A DNA stretch of 64,000 nt from an uncultured Dialister sp. (GTDB lineage: Bacteria; Bacillota; Negativicutes; Veillonellales; Dialisteraceae): positions 31,917-95,916 of the forward strand of contig CAKPQG010000007.1 of the NCBI GenBank assembly GCA_934178345.1, written 5' to 3'. This document shows, piece by piece, positions 1-8,858 of this stretch (position 1 is the first letter of the stretch; every line of letters starts with the position of its first letter). A program made the position numbers and the translations under genes. A model generated the notes under the pieces. That model had not been told where the DNA came from and ran no database searches. It saw nothing but the letters and a program-made list of their open reading frames with translations.

Positions 1-118
1 CGTTCATCTAAAATTTACGGCGCTTTCCTATTTTTATGCGCCGCACCACCACTCCTCACTCCTCACTAGATAGCATGAGGCTTTCAAGCGCCATCAAGGG
101 ACAGCACGTCCCACGGAT
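1..118 (+). repeat. Mosaic intergenic repeat, partial unit
   Basis: Fragment of the mosaic repeat found in most gaps of this window. It holds the GCGGCGC-like hairpin module (GGCGCTTTCC ... ATGCGCCGC), a short CTCCTCACT tract and the GGGACAGCACGTCCC hairpin module, in the same order as the units at 18.4-18.9 kb. Confidence 0.7.
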
Positions 119-152
119 ATCCCCCCACCCGGCTTGTGGGGGGCTTTTTTTA
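119..152 (+). terminator. Rho-independent terminator
   Basis: Eight-base stem CCCCCCAC / GTGGGGGG followed by seven T residues. It ends transcription from a gene upstream of the window. Confidence 0.8.
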
Positions 153-236
153 TTGGTAGACTTATTATGAATGAGAGACCGGAGAGACACTGATCCTGCA
201 ATGGGGTCAGCGTTTCCTTTATCGTAAGGAGAGCCA

Positions 237-995
237 ATGATGCTGGAAAAAGAGATCATGGACTATTGGACAAAACGGGCGCCGAGCTATTCGGAGATCA
301 ATCAGAAAGAGCTCTGCGGACGGCAGAAGGATCTTTGGACGTCCTATATCATGCGGCGTGTACAGGATGCCATGCCGGAGAGAGAAGGGATCAAAGCGCT
401 TGATATCGGGGCGGGGCCCGGTTTCTTCTCTATCATTCTGGAGATGGCGGGCTGCGAGGTGACGGCACTGGATCGGAATCCTGCCATGATGGCAGAGGCG
501 AAGAAGAATGCAGGACCGCTCGCAGAGGGGATCCATTATGTCGAGGGTGATGCGGAAGATGTGCCGCTTCCCGCAGACAGCTACGATCTCATCGTGACGA
601 GAAATCTCACATGGACGCTGCCGCATCCGAAAAAGGCGTATGCGAGCTGGCAGCGCGTCCTGAAAAAGGGCGGGATCCTCCTCAATTTCGATGCGAACTG
701 GTACAACTACCTGTATAGCGAAGAAGACCGTGCCCTTTATGACAGGGACCGTGAGCAGGTCGCAGAAGCGGGGGCCTTTGACCGCTATATTTCGACCGAT
801 GTTTTGGCCTGCGAACGCATCGCGCGACAGATGCCCCTTTCGCCCAAGAAACGTCCTGCCTGGGACCGGCAGGTACTTGAAGAGATGGGGATGCAGGTCA
901 CACTGTATGAGAATATTTCCGAAGAGATCCTTCTTCCGGAGGAGCAGCTGAATTTTGCGGCGACGCCGTATTTTTGCATTGAAGCAAAAAAGTGA
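237..995 (+). CDS. Class I SAM-dependent methyltransferase, first gene of an ABC importer operon
   Basis: A 252-residue cytoplasmic methyltransferase. SAM-binding motif I is LDIGAGPGFF (about residues 55-64), followed by the acidic residue of motif II in ALDRNP and the DAEDVPLP stretch typical of the Methyltransf_11/UbiE-like fold. An SD (AAGGAG) lies 5-10 bases before ATGATG, so either ATG (237 or 240) may be used. The stop nearly touches the next gene, an ABC permease, and the five following genes form a complete nickel/peptide-type importer, so it is probably co-transcribed. The substrate cannot be read from the sequence. A role in modifying a metal chelator or metallophore taken up by the importer is an inference from context only. 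Confidence 0.85.
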   Translation: MMLEKEIMDYWTKRAPSYSEINQKELCGRQKDLWTSYIMRRVQDAMPEREGIKALDIGAGPGFFSIILEMAGCEVTALDRNPAMMAEAKKNAGPLAEGIHYVEGDAEDVPLPADSYDLIVTRNLTWTLPHPKKAYASWQRVLKKGGILLNFDANWYNYLYSEEDRALYDRDREQVAEAGAFDRYISTDVLACERIARQMPLSPKKRPAWDRQVLEEMGMQVTLYENISEEILLPEEQLNFAATPYFCIEAKK

Positions 996-1004
996 TGGGT
1001 GCCT

Positions 1005-1919
1005 ATGGTGTGGATAGTCAAGAAAGGGATATCCTGCCTTCTCATTCTTCTCGGCGTGACATTTGTCACGTTTGCCCTGATGTATCTGGCAGGCGGAGAT
1101 GCCATTTCCTATTTCTATGAAAATCAGGGAACGGCAGTTTCTCAAGAGATCATGGATGCCATGCGAAAAAAATACGGGCTGGATCAGCCGTTTTTGCTGC
1201 AGTATGGGCATTGGCTGCTGCATGCGCTCATGGGAGATATGGGGGAAAGCTATGTGTCTGGGCGCGCGGTGCTTCCGCTCATCGCATCCAAGATCCCGCA
1301 TACCCTGTACCTTGCGGCGGTATCGATCGTCCTGACGCTGGTAGTGTCGATTCCGCTGGGGGTCCTTTCTGCTGTCAGGAAAGATGGCTGGTGTGACTCT
1401 CTGGCGGGCGGGTTGTCCTTCCTGGGAAATGCGATGCCGAATTTTTTCGTCGCGATCCTTCTGATATATCTGCTGGCTGTGAAGATGAAGTGGTTCCCCG
1501 CTGTATCTGTGGGGCGTTCGCCTTCGGTGGCCTTGCCGGCAGTGACGCTCGCGATCGCTATGAGTGCCAAGTATACGCGCCAGATCCGAGGGGTCGTACT
1601 GGCAGAGCTTCGAAAGGGCTACGTGATGGGGGCGAGAGCACGAGGGGTGAGTGAGGGGACGATCCTCTGTAAGAGTGTCATCCCGATGGCCAGTCCGGCG
1701 ATCGTCACACTGCTTGCGATCTCTATCGGCAGTCTCCTTTCCGGTACGGCCGTGGTGGAGACGATCTTCCTCTGGGATGGTGTGGGGAAGCTGGCAGTGG
1801 ATGCCATTATGCAGAGGGATTATCCGCTCATTCAGGCCTATGTGGTATGGATGGCCGGTATCTATATTTTGGTGAATGGCGCGGGTGATGGAGTATCGCG
1901 TCTGCTGGGGAAACGATGA
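1005..1919 (+). CDS. ABC importer permease, DppB/NikB family
   Basis: Inner-membrane permease of the peptide/nickel (DppB, NikB, OppB) family. The N-terminal segment (IVKKGISCLLILLGVTFVTF) is the standard first transmembrane helix, and the family EAA loop is present near the C-terminus (GARARGVSEGTILCKSVIPMA). About six membrane segments are predicted by eye. GTG at 999 is an alternative start; ATG at 1005 is in the same frame and preferred. No clear SD is seen, which fits translational coupling to the methyltransferase stop at 995. It pairs with the second permease directly downstream. Confidence 0.88.
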   Translation: MVWIVKKGISCLLILLGVTFVTFALMYLAGGDAISYFYENQGTAVSQEIMDAMRKKYGLDQPFLLQYGHWLLHALMGDMGESYVSGRAVLPLIASKIPHTLYLAAVSIVLTLVVSIPLGVLSAVRKDGWCDSLAGGLSFLGNAMPNFFVAILLIYLLAVKMKWFPAVSVGRSPSVALPAVTLAIAMSAKYTRQIRGVVLAELRKGYVMGARARGVSEGTILCKSVIPMASPAIVTLLAISIGSLLSGTAVVETIFLWDGVGKLAVDAIMQRDYPLIQAYVVWMAGIYILVNGAGDGVSRLLGKR

Positions 1920-1945
1920 TTCCATCCGTGCTTCCCGGAGGAGAA

Positions 1946-2767
1946 ATGATGAAAAAGATGAAATCGTCCCGCTCGCGCCTTTATTTGTCGGGAGTCCTCC
2001 TTTTGACGCTGATGCTGGGTGTGATGCTCGCTGAGTATCTCATCCCTTGGGATGCCTATGCCCAGGACTTATCGATGGCGCAGCAGCCGCCTTCTGCGGG
2101 GCACCTTCTGGGAACGGATCGATATGGGCGCGATATGCTTGCCCGTGTCCTTGTCGGAGGGCGCACCAGCATTTGGGGGGCGCTGGTGGTCGTCCTGCTT
2201 ATCACTGCCATCGGGACAGGGATAGGGACAGGAAGCGGATGGTATGGCGGACGGATCGAGCAGGCATGGATGGGACTATCGGATGTATTTCTCGCTTTTC
2301 CAGGACTGGTCCTTGCACTGGCCGTGGCAGGCGTTTCTGGCGGGGGCATGCTGCAGGCGGTCCTGGCGCTCGCGGCGATCGGTTGGCCTAAGTATGCCAG
2401 GCTGTCACGGCGCCTTACGGTTTCTTTGAAAGGGGAGCCTTATATCGACATTGCAAGGATGCGAGGGATCTCTTCCTGGAAGATCATGTACGATCATATA
2501 CTTCCGAATATGGCCGGCCCGATTTTGACGACGGCGGTACTGGATATCGGGACGATGATGATGGAGCTTGCGGCACTTTCCTTTTTGGGACTCGGCGTGA
2601 AGCCGCCGACACCGGAATGGGGCGCTATGATGAGTGAAGGACGTCGTTTTCTCCAGCTCTCACCATGGATGGTCATGGCGCCGGGGGCGGCCATGTGTCT
2701 GACGGTCGGACTTTTTCATCTTTTGGGAGAAGCGCTGAGAGATGCATTTGATCCCAGAGAAAGGTGA
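1946..2767 (+). CDS. ABC importer permease, DppC/NikC family
   Basis: Second permease of the importer, family DppC/NikC. It has an N-terminal transmembrane helix, then the family motif HLLGTDRYGRDMLARVLVGG (about residues 50-70) and an EAA loop (ARMRGISSWKIMYDHILPNM). The frame is open from 1916, overlapping the previous gene, but the SD CGGAGGAG at 1936-1943 selects ATG 1946 (or 1949). It forms the membrane channel with the NikB-like partner. Confidence 0.88.
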   Translation: MMKKMKSSRSRLYLSGVLLLTLMLGVMLAEYLIPWDAYAQDLSMAQQPPSAGHLLGTDRYGRDMLARVLVGGRTSIWGALVVVLLITAIGTGIGTGSGWYGGRIEQAWMGLSDVFLAFPGLVLALAVAGVSGGGMLQAVLALAAIGWPKYARLSRRLTVSLKGEPYIDIARMRGISSWKIMYDHILPNMAGPILTTAVLDIGTMMMELAALSFLGLGVKPPTPEWGAMMSEGRRFLQLSPWMVMAPGAAMCLTVGLFHLLGEALRDAFDPRER

Positions 2768-2852
2768 TAGAAGGGGGATAGCCTCATTTCCCCGCATGTA
2801 GGGATGCCTAGGGAGCACGGATCACCATGTATATGTATATAAGGAGAAGCTC

Positions 2853-4391
2853 ATGAATAGGATTTCTAAAGCAGTATTGACTGCACTTGTTTTCACATCG
2901 CTTGCACTTGGCGGTTGCGGCGGCGGAGAGAAGGCATCCGGCGAAAAGACCTTGGTCTATGCTACGACCGGGTATGGCCGTGAGATGGGAGATGCAGGAC
3001 TCGATCCACACGAGAATTATTCCGGATGGAGTACCGTGCGCTATGGCGTAGGGGAGACACTATTCCGCTTGTCCGATGCGATGACTCCGGAGCCATGGCT
3101 GGCGAAGCGTTTCGAATACGTCGATGACAGCACGGTGGATATAGAGCTCCGTGATGGGATTTCTTTTTCCAGCGGGCGAAAAATGGATGGAGAGGCCGTG
3201 AAGGAATGTCTGGAGGCACTGGTGGCGAAGAATCCAAGAGCGGCCTTTGATCTTAAAATCGATCGGATCGATGCCAAAGAAAACACGGTCCGCATTCACA
3301 CGAAGGAATCCTCACCGAGTCTCATTTTCTATCTTTGTGATCCCTATGCGGCCATTGTGGATATGAAAGCGGACAGGAAGGAAGGCCGGGTATCAGGGAC
3401 AGGCCCATATGTGGCGGACTCTGTGACGGATACAGAAATCCATCTGCACAAGAATACATCCTATTGGAATGGCAGTCCGAAAGTGGATCATCTGATCGTG
3501 AAGGCTGTCACCGATGGGGATGCGATGACGGCTGCGCTGCAGGCCGGAAATATCGATGCCACGTATGGACTGCCTTATGCCAGCTATCCGCTTTTTGAGG
3601 ATCCTTCGAAATTTCAGGTCTCCAAGGTGGCCACCAGCCGCAATTTCTTCGGTCAGGTCAATATGCATTCGCCCGTCATGCAGGATATACGCGTGAGAAA
3701 GGCGATCGACATGGCGATCGATCGCGATGGATTCGTGAATCATCTGCTGGCAGGACATGGAGAGGTAGCGGTCGGCCCCTTCCCGAAGGCTCTTCCGTTT
3801 GGTGCATCACATGTGCATGGCGTATCGCATCAGACGGAGGAAGCCAGAAAACTTCTGGAAGAGGCAGGCTGGAAGGATACCGATGGAAACGGCTATGTGG
3901 ATAAGGACGGGAAAGATCTGACCATCCGTTGGCTGACGTATCCGGGCCGCATGGAGCTTCCTGCACTTGCCGAGCTCGTGCAGGATGATCTGAAGCAGAT
4001 CGGGATCAAGGTGGATATCGAGTGCTCGGCAGATCATTTGAAAGTGCTGGAAGCAGGGAATTATGATGTGTATGCCAGCGCACTTGTCACGGCACCCACG
4101 GGGGATCCGGAGTATTTCTTCCATACCTGCGCGCTGGATCAGTCGACCAAGAACCGTGGCTTCTATCACAATGATCGGCTGGAAGCCCTTGCCAAAGAGA
4201 TGCACCAGACATTTGATATAGAGAAAAGAAATCAGCTCGCTATAGAGATGCAGCAGATCATTTTGGATGACCATGCATTTTACTTCATTTCTTATCTGCA
4301 GATGGGGATTTTGTCCCGCAAGGGCGTGACTGGTCTTGCCGCCCATCCTTCAGACTATTATGAAATCACTGCGGAGCTGGATGTACAATGA
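2853..4391 (+). CDS. ABC importer substrate-binding lipoprotein, SBP family 5 (NikA/DppA/OppA type)
   Basis: A 512-residue extracellular binding protein. It starts with a lipoprotein signal (short basic N-terminus, hydrophobic core, lipobox LGGC with Cys at about residue 22) and continues with family 5 features: LDPHENY, the ETLFRL segment, the GTGPYV motif and the VRKAIDMAIDRDGFV segment. SD AAGGAG is 7 bases before the ATG. An 85-base gap after the permease may hold an internal promoter. The neighbouring CsoR/RcnR-type regulator has nickel-sensor ligand spacing, so nickel or a nickel chelate is a reasonable guess, but a peptide substrate is equally compatible with the family. Confidence 0.87.
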   Translation: MNRISKAVLTALVFTSLALGGCGGGEKASGEKTLVYATTGYGREMGDAGLDPHENYSGWSTVRYGVGETLFRLSDAMTPEPWLAKRFEYVDDSTVDIELRDGISFSSGRKMDGEAVKECLEALVAKNPRAAFDLKIDRIDAKENTVRIHTKESSPSLIFYLCDPYAAIVDMKADRKEGRVSGTGPYVADSVTDTEIHLHKNTSYWNGSPKVDHLIVKAVTDGDAMTAALQAGNIDATYGLPYASYPLFEDPSKFQVSKVATSRNFFGQVNMHSPVMQDIRVRKAIDMAIDRDGFVNHLLAGHGEVAVGPFPKALPFGASHVHGVSHQTEEARKLLEEAGWKDTDGNGYVDKDGKDLTIRWLTYPGRMELPALAELVQDDLKQIGIKVDIECSADHLKVLEAGNYDVYASALVTAPTGDPEYFFHTCALDQSTKNRGFYHNDRLEALAKEMHQTFDIEKRNQLAIEMQQIILDDHAFYFISYLQMGILSRKGVTGLAAHPSDYYEITAELDVQ

Positions 4392-5179
4392 GTGAGACGG
4401 AGGTACTTAGCTTCTCCCATGTCTCTATCGCGTACGGAGAACAGGTGGCTGCCCGAGATATTTCGTTTACGCTTTCCAGAGGTGAGTGTCTGACCATTGT
4501 CGGCGAATCTGGCAGTGGAAAGACGACGCTCTGTAAAGCTATACTGGGCCTGCTTTCCCCCGATGGGCGCATCACTGCCGGTGACATAGACTTCAAAGGG
4601 CAGTCCCTTTTGAAAATGAGCACGAAAGAAAGACGGAGCCTGCTGGGGAAGGAGATCACCACCATTTTTCAAGACACGAAGGACGCCTTTTGCCCCATTC
4701 GCACGGTGGGAAGTCAGATCCATGAGGCGATGGAAGCGCATGGCAGGACTTCGGCATCTTCACTTCGTGAAAAAGCCTTTTCTCTTATGCGGAAGCTGGG
4801 ACTGGAGGAAGCCATCCGGATCTGGGACAGCTATCCCTCTGAGCTTTCCGGCGGTATGATGCAGCGCGTGGGCATCGTGAGTGCGCTGCTGCCGGAGCCC
4901 GAGCTGATCTTGGCGGATGAGCCCACCAGTGCGCTCGATGTACTCGCCAGGCAGGAAGTGGTGAGAGAGCTTTTGCTGGTGAAAAAGGAGATCAAGGGCT
5001 CGCTTCTCTGCATCACGCATCAGATCGAGGTTGCAAGGCAGCTTGCGGATCAGGGGATGATCATCCGTCAGGGGCATATCGTAGAACAGGGGAGAGCGGA
5101 AGACCTATGGCAGCATCCGAAAGAAGACTACACGAAGCGGCTGCTCTTCGCGGGGCGTTCTTGCCGTCGTACCTTTTGA
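4388..5179 (+). CDS. ABC importer ATPase, DppD/NikD family
   Basis: First ATPase of the importer (263 residues). Walker A is GESGSGKTT, Q-loop in TTIFQDTK, signature LSGGMMQR, Walker B LILADEPTSALD and H-loop CITHQ. The start ATG overlaps the stop of the binding-protein gene (ATGA at 4388-4391), which indicates translational coupling. It works as a heterodimer with the ATPase encoded next. Confidence 0.92.
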   Translation: MSETEVLSFSHVSIAYGEQVAARDISFTLSRGECLTIVGESGSGKTTLCKAILGLLSPDGRITAGDIDFKGQSLLKMSTKERRSLLGKEITTIFQDTKDAFCPIRTVGSQIHEAMEAHGRTSASSLREKAFSLMRKLGLEEAIRIWDSYPSELSGGMMQRVGIVSALLPEPELILADEPTSALDVLARQEVVRELLLVKKEIKGSLLCITHQIEVARQLADQGMIIRQGHIVEQGRAEDLWQHPKEDYTKRLLFAGRSCRRTF

Positions 5180-5259
5180 TCTTTTGGGGAAATGATATCT
5201 CTCTGCAGGCACGGGCATTTTGTCAGCATTTTCTTACCATGCATTTGACTGGAGACGCC

Positions 5260-6015
5260 ATGGATATTCTACTGGAAGGGCGGGGCCTCACCCGAAGATT
5301 TCAAAAGAAAGGCCAGACCATCGAAGCCGTGCATGAGGTCAGCTTCACGTTGCAGAAAGGGACAGCGCTTGGGATCGTGGGAGCCTCGGGCTCTGGGAAA
5401 AGTACTCTGGCGAGGATGGCGGCGGGGCTGCTCTTGCCTTCCGAAGGAAAGCTCCTGTTCCATGGAAGCCCTTTGGAGGGAAAAAAGGGACTCAGTCATC
5501 TCTGGAAGCGGTTGCAGATGATTTTTCAGATGCCTCGTGAATCCTTCGATCCACGCTGGACACTGGAGGAAAGCATTAGGGAAGGATTGTCAGAGCAAGG
5601 AATCCAAGGGGCAGCTGCGGAGCTACATGTCAGGAAGGCCGCGGAAGCATGCCAGCTTCCTTTGAAGATCCTCTCGAAAAGACCGCACGAGGTCAGTGGC
5701 GGCGAATGTCAGCGGGCTGCCATCGCAAGAGCGCTCGTGCTGAAGCCGGAAATCTTTGTCTGTGATGAGATGACCAGCGCCTTGGATCCTTTGGTGCAGC
5801 AGGATATACTAGAGCTTTTGATCGCATTAAAAAAAGAGAAACAGCTTTCGTTCCTCTTCGTCAGTCATGATATTTCGCTCACGGAGCGGTTTTGTGACGC
5901 ACTCCTCATTATGCATCAGGGAATATGCGTCGAGCAGGGAGCCATGGAGGAGATCCTGCGTCATCCGAAGGAACTCTATACCCGCCGTCTGCTCGAAGCC
6001 GCTGGCGTAGGATAA
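5260..6015 (+). CDS. ABC importer ATPase, DppF/NikE family
   Basis: Second ATPase of the importer (about 251 residues). Walker A is GASGSGKST, signature VSGGECQR, Walker B IFVCDEMTSALD and H-loop FVSHD. The frame is open from 5107, overlapping the previous gene, but homology to the family begins at MDILLEGRGLTRRF, and a GGAGAC site precedes ATG 5260. It closes the operon and is followed directly by a strong terminator. Confidence 0.9.
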   Translation: MDILLEGRGLTRRFQKKGQTIEAVHEVSFTLQKGTALGIVGASGSGKSTLARMAAGLLLPSEGKLLFHGSPLEGKKGLSHLWKRLQMIFQMPRESFDPRWTLEESIREGLSEQGIQGAAAELHVRKAAEACQLPLKILSKRPHEVSGGECQRAAIARALVLKPEIFVCDEMTSALDPLVQQDILELLIALKKEKQLSFLFVSHDISLTERFCDALLIMHQGICVEQGAMEEILRHPKELYTRRLLEAAGVG

Positions 6016-6017
6016 AA

Positions 6018-6071
6018 GCAAAAAGGGGCTGTGAAGAAATGAATTCACATTTCTTCACAGCCCCTTTTTAC
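6018..6071 (+). terminator. Terminator of the ABC importer operon
   Basis: Very long perfect stem: AAAAAGGGGCTGTGAAG and its continuation repeat in inverted form across an AATTCA loop and end in TTTTTA. The A-rich 5' side makes it bidirectional. Confidence 0.93.
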
Positions 6072-6082
6072 TTTACTTTCAT

Positions 6083-6360
6083 TTGGTTCAGGGTTCAAGG
6101 TTCAGGGCTCTCGTGGCGGCTTCGCCGCCTTATTTTAGAAGATGGTATTCTCGTATCGCAGCCTTCCCCTCTAGGGAATGCAATTAAGTTAAGCGGCAGA
6201 ACATCCTTGGCTCCCCATCGGGGGAGCTGCCCGGAGGGCTGAGGGGGCAGCACTACGGTATATCCAACATTGTTCGATGGCCGCTGGCATGCCCCTATTG
6301 CCTTCGGCACTTCCCCCGAAGGGGGGAAGCAAGTCATTACGGTGCTAACAATTTTGCGCT
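6083..6360. repeat. Mosaic intergenic repeat with extra GC-rich hairpins
   Basis: Holds GGTTCAGGG tracts, the GGCGGCTTCGCCGCC hairpin and the TCTCGTATCGCAG module shared with other gaps. It also holds stem-loops not seen in the other units, such as GGCTCCCC/GGGGGAGC near 6209-6228 and CTTCCCCC/GGGGGGAAG near 6310-6330. No coding potential is seen. Confidence 0.7.
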
Positions 6361-6367
6361 CCATATA

Positions 6368-6742
6368 TTACTTCATGAACATATCGATCGCCTGATTCAT
6401 GCGCGTGATGGCCTCCTGGTCATTCTCCTGCACCGCTTCCACGATGCAGTGCTCCATATGCTCCTTCAGGAGAAGCTTGCCGGTATTATTGATCTCCGCA
6501 CGCACTGCGGCGAGCTGGATCAGGACATCGGCGCAGTCCCTTTGGTTCTCGAGCATCTTCTTGATCGATTCCATATGGCCGATGGATCTGGATATCCGAT
6601 TCATGATCGCTTTGATCTTTTGCGGGTCATGCGTATGGCTGTGATTGTGATGATGTCCGTCATGGGTGTGCCCGATCACATGGGTGTGGACATGTCCATC
6701 GCCATGATCGTGGACAAAAACTTTATTCTTTGTATCTTCCAT
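6368..6742 (-). CDS. CsoR/RcnR-family metal-sensing repressor with His-rich N-terminus (InrS-like ligand spacing)
   Basis: A 124-residue all-helical metal-responsive repressor of the DUF156 family. The first 40 residues are a His-rich arm (HDHGDGHVHTHV and HDGHHHNHSHTH). The core carries the metal-site residues Cys70 (QRDCADV), His95 and Cys99 (KEHMEHC). His38 lies 32 residues before Cys70. The pattern His-Cys-His-Cys with spacings 32/25/4 equals what I recall for the cyanobacterial nickel sensor InrS (H21, C53, H78, C82) and differs from RcnR, which has His at the last position. It sits convergent to the nickel/peptide-type ABC operon, which suggests nickel homeostasis. Copper sensing (CsoR proper) is the main alternative. 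SD AAAGGA precedes the ATG. Confidence 0.88.
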   Translation of the reverse strand: MEDTKNKVFVHDHGDGHVHTHVIGHTHDGHHHNHSHTHDPQKIKAIMNRISRSIGHMESIKKMLENQRDCADVLIQLAAVRAEINNTGKLLLKEHMEHCIVEAVQENDQEAITRMNQAIDMFMK

Positions 6743-6818
6743 AAGAGGTTTTGATTCCTTTCACTTTTTGTAGGAAGCACGGATCCCATCTGATGAGCGA
6801 TCGAATCGGCGTTTCTTA

Positions 6819-6979
6819 GGGAAACACTGATTAAATCGTTGTCTGATTTCATTCTGGGATTTTTATACAGAGCAAGGAATCATCTGACGCGAATAGCGAG
6901 CTATTTAAGGAAGATGATGACGAAGCTATGTATAAAAATCCATATGAAATCCGGCTCTGCTATTTAATCAGCGTTTCCC
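6819..6979 (+). mobile_element. MITE-like 161 bp palindromic element, copy 1
   Basis: Terminal inverted repeats GGGAAACACTGATTAAATCG on the left and the inverse on the right; sub-terminal inverted blocks ATTTCAT and GGATTTTTATACA; centre AATAGCGAGCTATT. TA lies at the left border and, one base displaced, at the right border. Near-identical copies at 38872, 49983 and 59664. No transposase gene is inside, so it would be non-autonomous. Confidence 0.85.
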
Positions 6980-6982
6980 TTA

Positions 6983-7253
6983 TATTATACCCGATAAAAA
7001 AGGCGGTGGCTAGGGAACCGGGCATCGGCGTGTTCATAAGGAGCAGCAGTCCACATACAGAGGGCGATAGGCCTCCTATATGTATGCTTTTAACTCATTT
7101 CCAATGTCTTCTTCATATAGAATAAGCATACATGTTCCGGTTTGCATAAAAAAGTGTATACTATAAGAAGAAGGACGGATCAGAATTTCTTCGATCAAGA
7201 GATCCTGATCGTCCATCCTTCCGTATGATTCTATGCCAAAAGGAGGAGTCACT
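6983..7253 (+). promoter_or_regulatory. Leader region of the Fe-alcohol dehydrogenase gene
   Basis: TATACT at about 7158-7163 is a likely -10. The RNA that follows can form a hairpin: GGACGGATCAG at 7173-7183 pairs with CTGATCGTCC at 7205-7214 with one bulged G. SD AGGAGG precedes ATG 7254. No known riboswitch is recognised. Confidence 0.45.
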
Positions 7254-8423
7254 ATGTTCCGTTTCACATTACCAAGAGATATTTATTGTGGTCATGGAGC
7301 CATTGATGAGCTGTCTTTGCTGAAGGGTCACAAGAAAGCTTTCATTTGCACCGGTGGTCATTCCATGCGGGCAGGCGGTTTCCTTCAGAAGACTGAAAAA
7401 GTGCTGAAGGACGCAGGACTTGCCACCTATACGCTCGAAGGCATCACACCGGATCCATCCATCGAGGAAGTGCAGAAGGGCGCGAAGCTGATGGAAGAAT
7501 TCCAGCCGGACGTGATCGTGGCGATTGGCGGCGGTTCACCGATCGATGCAGCCAAGGCCATGTGGGTCTTCTATGAATATCCGAATCTGACATTCGATGA
7601 GATCAAAAAGCCATTCTCTTTGCCGCCGCTTCGTCAGAAGGCGATCTTCATCGCGATCCCATCCACATCGGGGACTGCGACAGAAGTCACAGCCTTCTCG
7701 GTCATCACGGACTACTCGACAGGCATCAAGTATCCGCTCGCCGATTTCAATCTGACGCCGGATCTAGCCATCCTTGACCTCGACATCCCGGCCACCATGC
7801 CGAAGAAACTCACCGCGCATACAGGCATGGACGCGCTGACACATGCGACCGAGTCCTACGTGTCGAAGTTTGCGAATGGCTTCACGGAACCGCTCTCCAA
7901 GCAGGCTGTCTCCGATATTTTTGACAACATCGTAGAGTCGTATCATGGAGACAAGGAAGCCAGAGGCAAAATGCATATCGCGCAGTGCCTTGCCGGTATG
8001 GCCTTCTCGAATGGTCTTCTGGGGATCACACATTCTCTCGCGCACAAGATCGGTGCCGTCTTCCATATCCCGCATGGGTGTGCGAATGCCATCCTGATGC
8101 CGTATGTCATTCAGTTCAATAAGAGGGCCTGCCTTTCGCGCTACGCCGACCTCGCCCGCGTGGCCGGCCTTCCGGGACGCACCGATGCACAGCTTGTCAT
8201 TTCCTATGAGGAAGCCATCCAGAAACTGAATCAGAAGATGGATATCCCGCTGACGCTCAAAGACTATGGGGTGCCCGAGGAGTTGTACCTTGCCAAGAAG
8301 GATGCCATCGCTGAGAATGCCGTCCTCGATGCCTGCACCCCGGAGAACCCGCGTGAGGCAGATGCGGAAGCTATGGCAAAGATCCTCGAATGTGCTTACT
8401 ATGGGAAGACTGTAAATTTCTGA
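7254..8423 (+). CDS. Iron-containing alcohol dehydrogenase
   Basis: A 389-residue NAD(P)H-dependent group III alcohol dehydrogenase. The nucleotide-binding motif is IGGGSPIDAAKA (about residues 92-103), with the family signature THATESYVSKFAN and the metal-site segment GITHSLAHKIGAVFHIPHG, which supplies the conserved histidines. The start at MFRFTLPR follows a strong AGGAGG; an in-frame ATG at 7233 lies ahead of that SD and is not used. Such enzymes reduce short-chain aldehydes at the end of fermentation; the exact substrate is not readable. It stands alone and is followed by a terminator. Confidence 0.92.
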   Translation: MFRFTLPRDIYCGHGAIDELSLLKGHKKAFICTGGHSMRAGGFLQKTEKVLKDAGLATYTLEGITPDPSIEEVQKGAKLMEEFQPDVIVAIGGGSPIDAAKAMWVFYEYPNLTFDEIKKPFSLPPLRQKAIFIAIPSTSGTATEVTAFSVITDYSTGIKYPLADFNLTPDLAILDLDIPATMPKKLTAHTGMDALTHATESYVSKFANGFTEPLSKQAVSDIFDNIVESYHGDKEARGKMHIAQCLAGMAFSNGLLGITHSLAHKIGAVFHIPHGCANAILMPYVIQFNKRACLSRYADLARVAGLPGRTDAQLVISYEEAIQKLNQKMDIPLTLKDYGVPEELYLAKKDAIAENAVLDACTPENPREADAEAMAKILECAYYGKTVNF

Positions 8424-8454
8424 GAGATCGGCTTTAGCGAAAATGTGACTGCCA

Positions 8455-8489
8455 ATAAAAAAGCACTGTGAGATCCACAGTGCTTTTTT
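8455..8489. terminator. Bidirectional terminator between Fe-ADH and tRNA-Leu
   Basis: AAAAAAGCACTGTG / CACAGTGCTTTTTT with loop AGATC. Its last bases reach the encoded CCA end of the convergent tRNA gene, so it can serve both transcripts. Confidence 0.9.
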
Positions 8490-8572
8490 GGTGCGAGCGA
8501 AGGGACTCGAACCCCCATGCACAAGGCGCAGGATCCTAAATCCTGTGCGTCTACCAATTCCGCCACGCTCGC
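8489..8572 (-). tRNA. tRNA-Leu (anticodon UAG)
   Basis: Read on the minus strand, the acceptor stem GCGAGCG pairs with CGCTCGC, followed by discriminator A and an encoded CCA. The D arm contains GGTAGACGC. The anticodon stem-loop centres on TTTAGGA, giving anticodon UAG. There is a long class II variable arm and a normal T arm with GGTTCGAGTCC. The 84 nt length fits a leucine tRNA. Confidence 0.95.
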
Positions 8573-8667
8573 ATGGCTTGCGATACCTATTATATAAGGT
8601 CAGGACCTTTTGGTCAATGGGGGCGAGGAGATGACTTTTGACGAGGGGAAAAACATATCATTCGATA

Positions 8668-8695
8668 TTGAACTATTTGAATATTGTGATATAAT
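8668..8695 (+). promoter_or_regulatory. Promoter of the rubredoxin gene
   Basis: TTGAAC (8668-8673), 16-base spacer, TATAAT (8690-8695). The leader of about 155 nt contains a hairpin CTTTCGATTT / AAATCGAAAG and a degenerate end of the 161 bp element (about 8777-8796). Confidence 0.7.
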
Positions 8696-8858
8696 ACTAT
8701 ATAGAGAGATGTAAATATAGAAGGAAGAGAAATACGAATCCAATCACTTTCGATTTCAATCTTGTAAAATCGAAAGCTGCGATCGAATCGGCATTTCCTT
8801 CCTACAGGGAAGGCGCCATGCGTCTGAACTGTGAGTTTTCCCAAAGGAGGAAACGACT

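Noticed and set aside
219..1925. Minus-strand frame of 568 codons opposite the methyltransferase and permease genes
   Set aside because: Shadow frame; rich in His/Arg/Cys without motif, and both plus-strand genes have clear families.
6928..7125. 65-codon ORF at the end of MITE copy 1
   Set aside because: It begins inside the element, has no SD, and shows no protein-like pattern.
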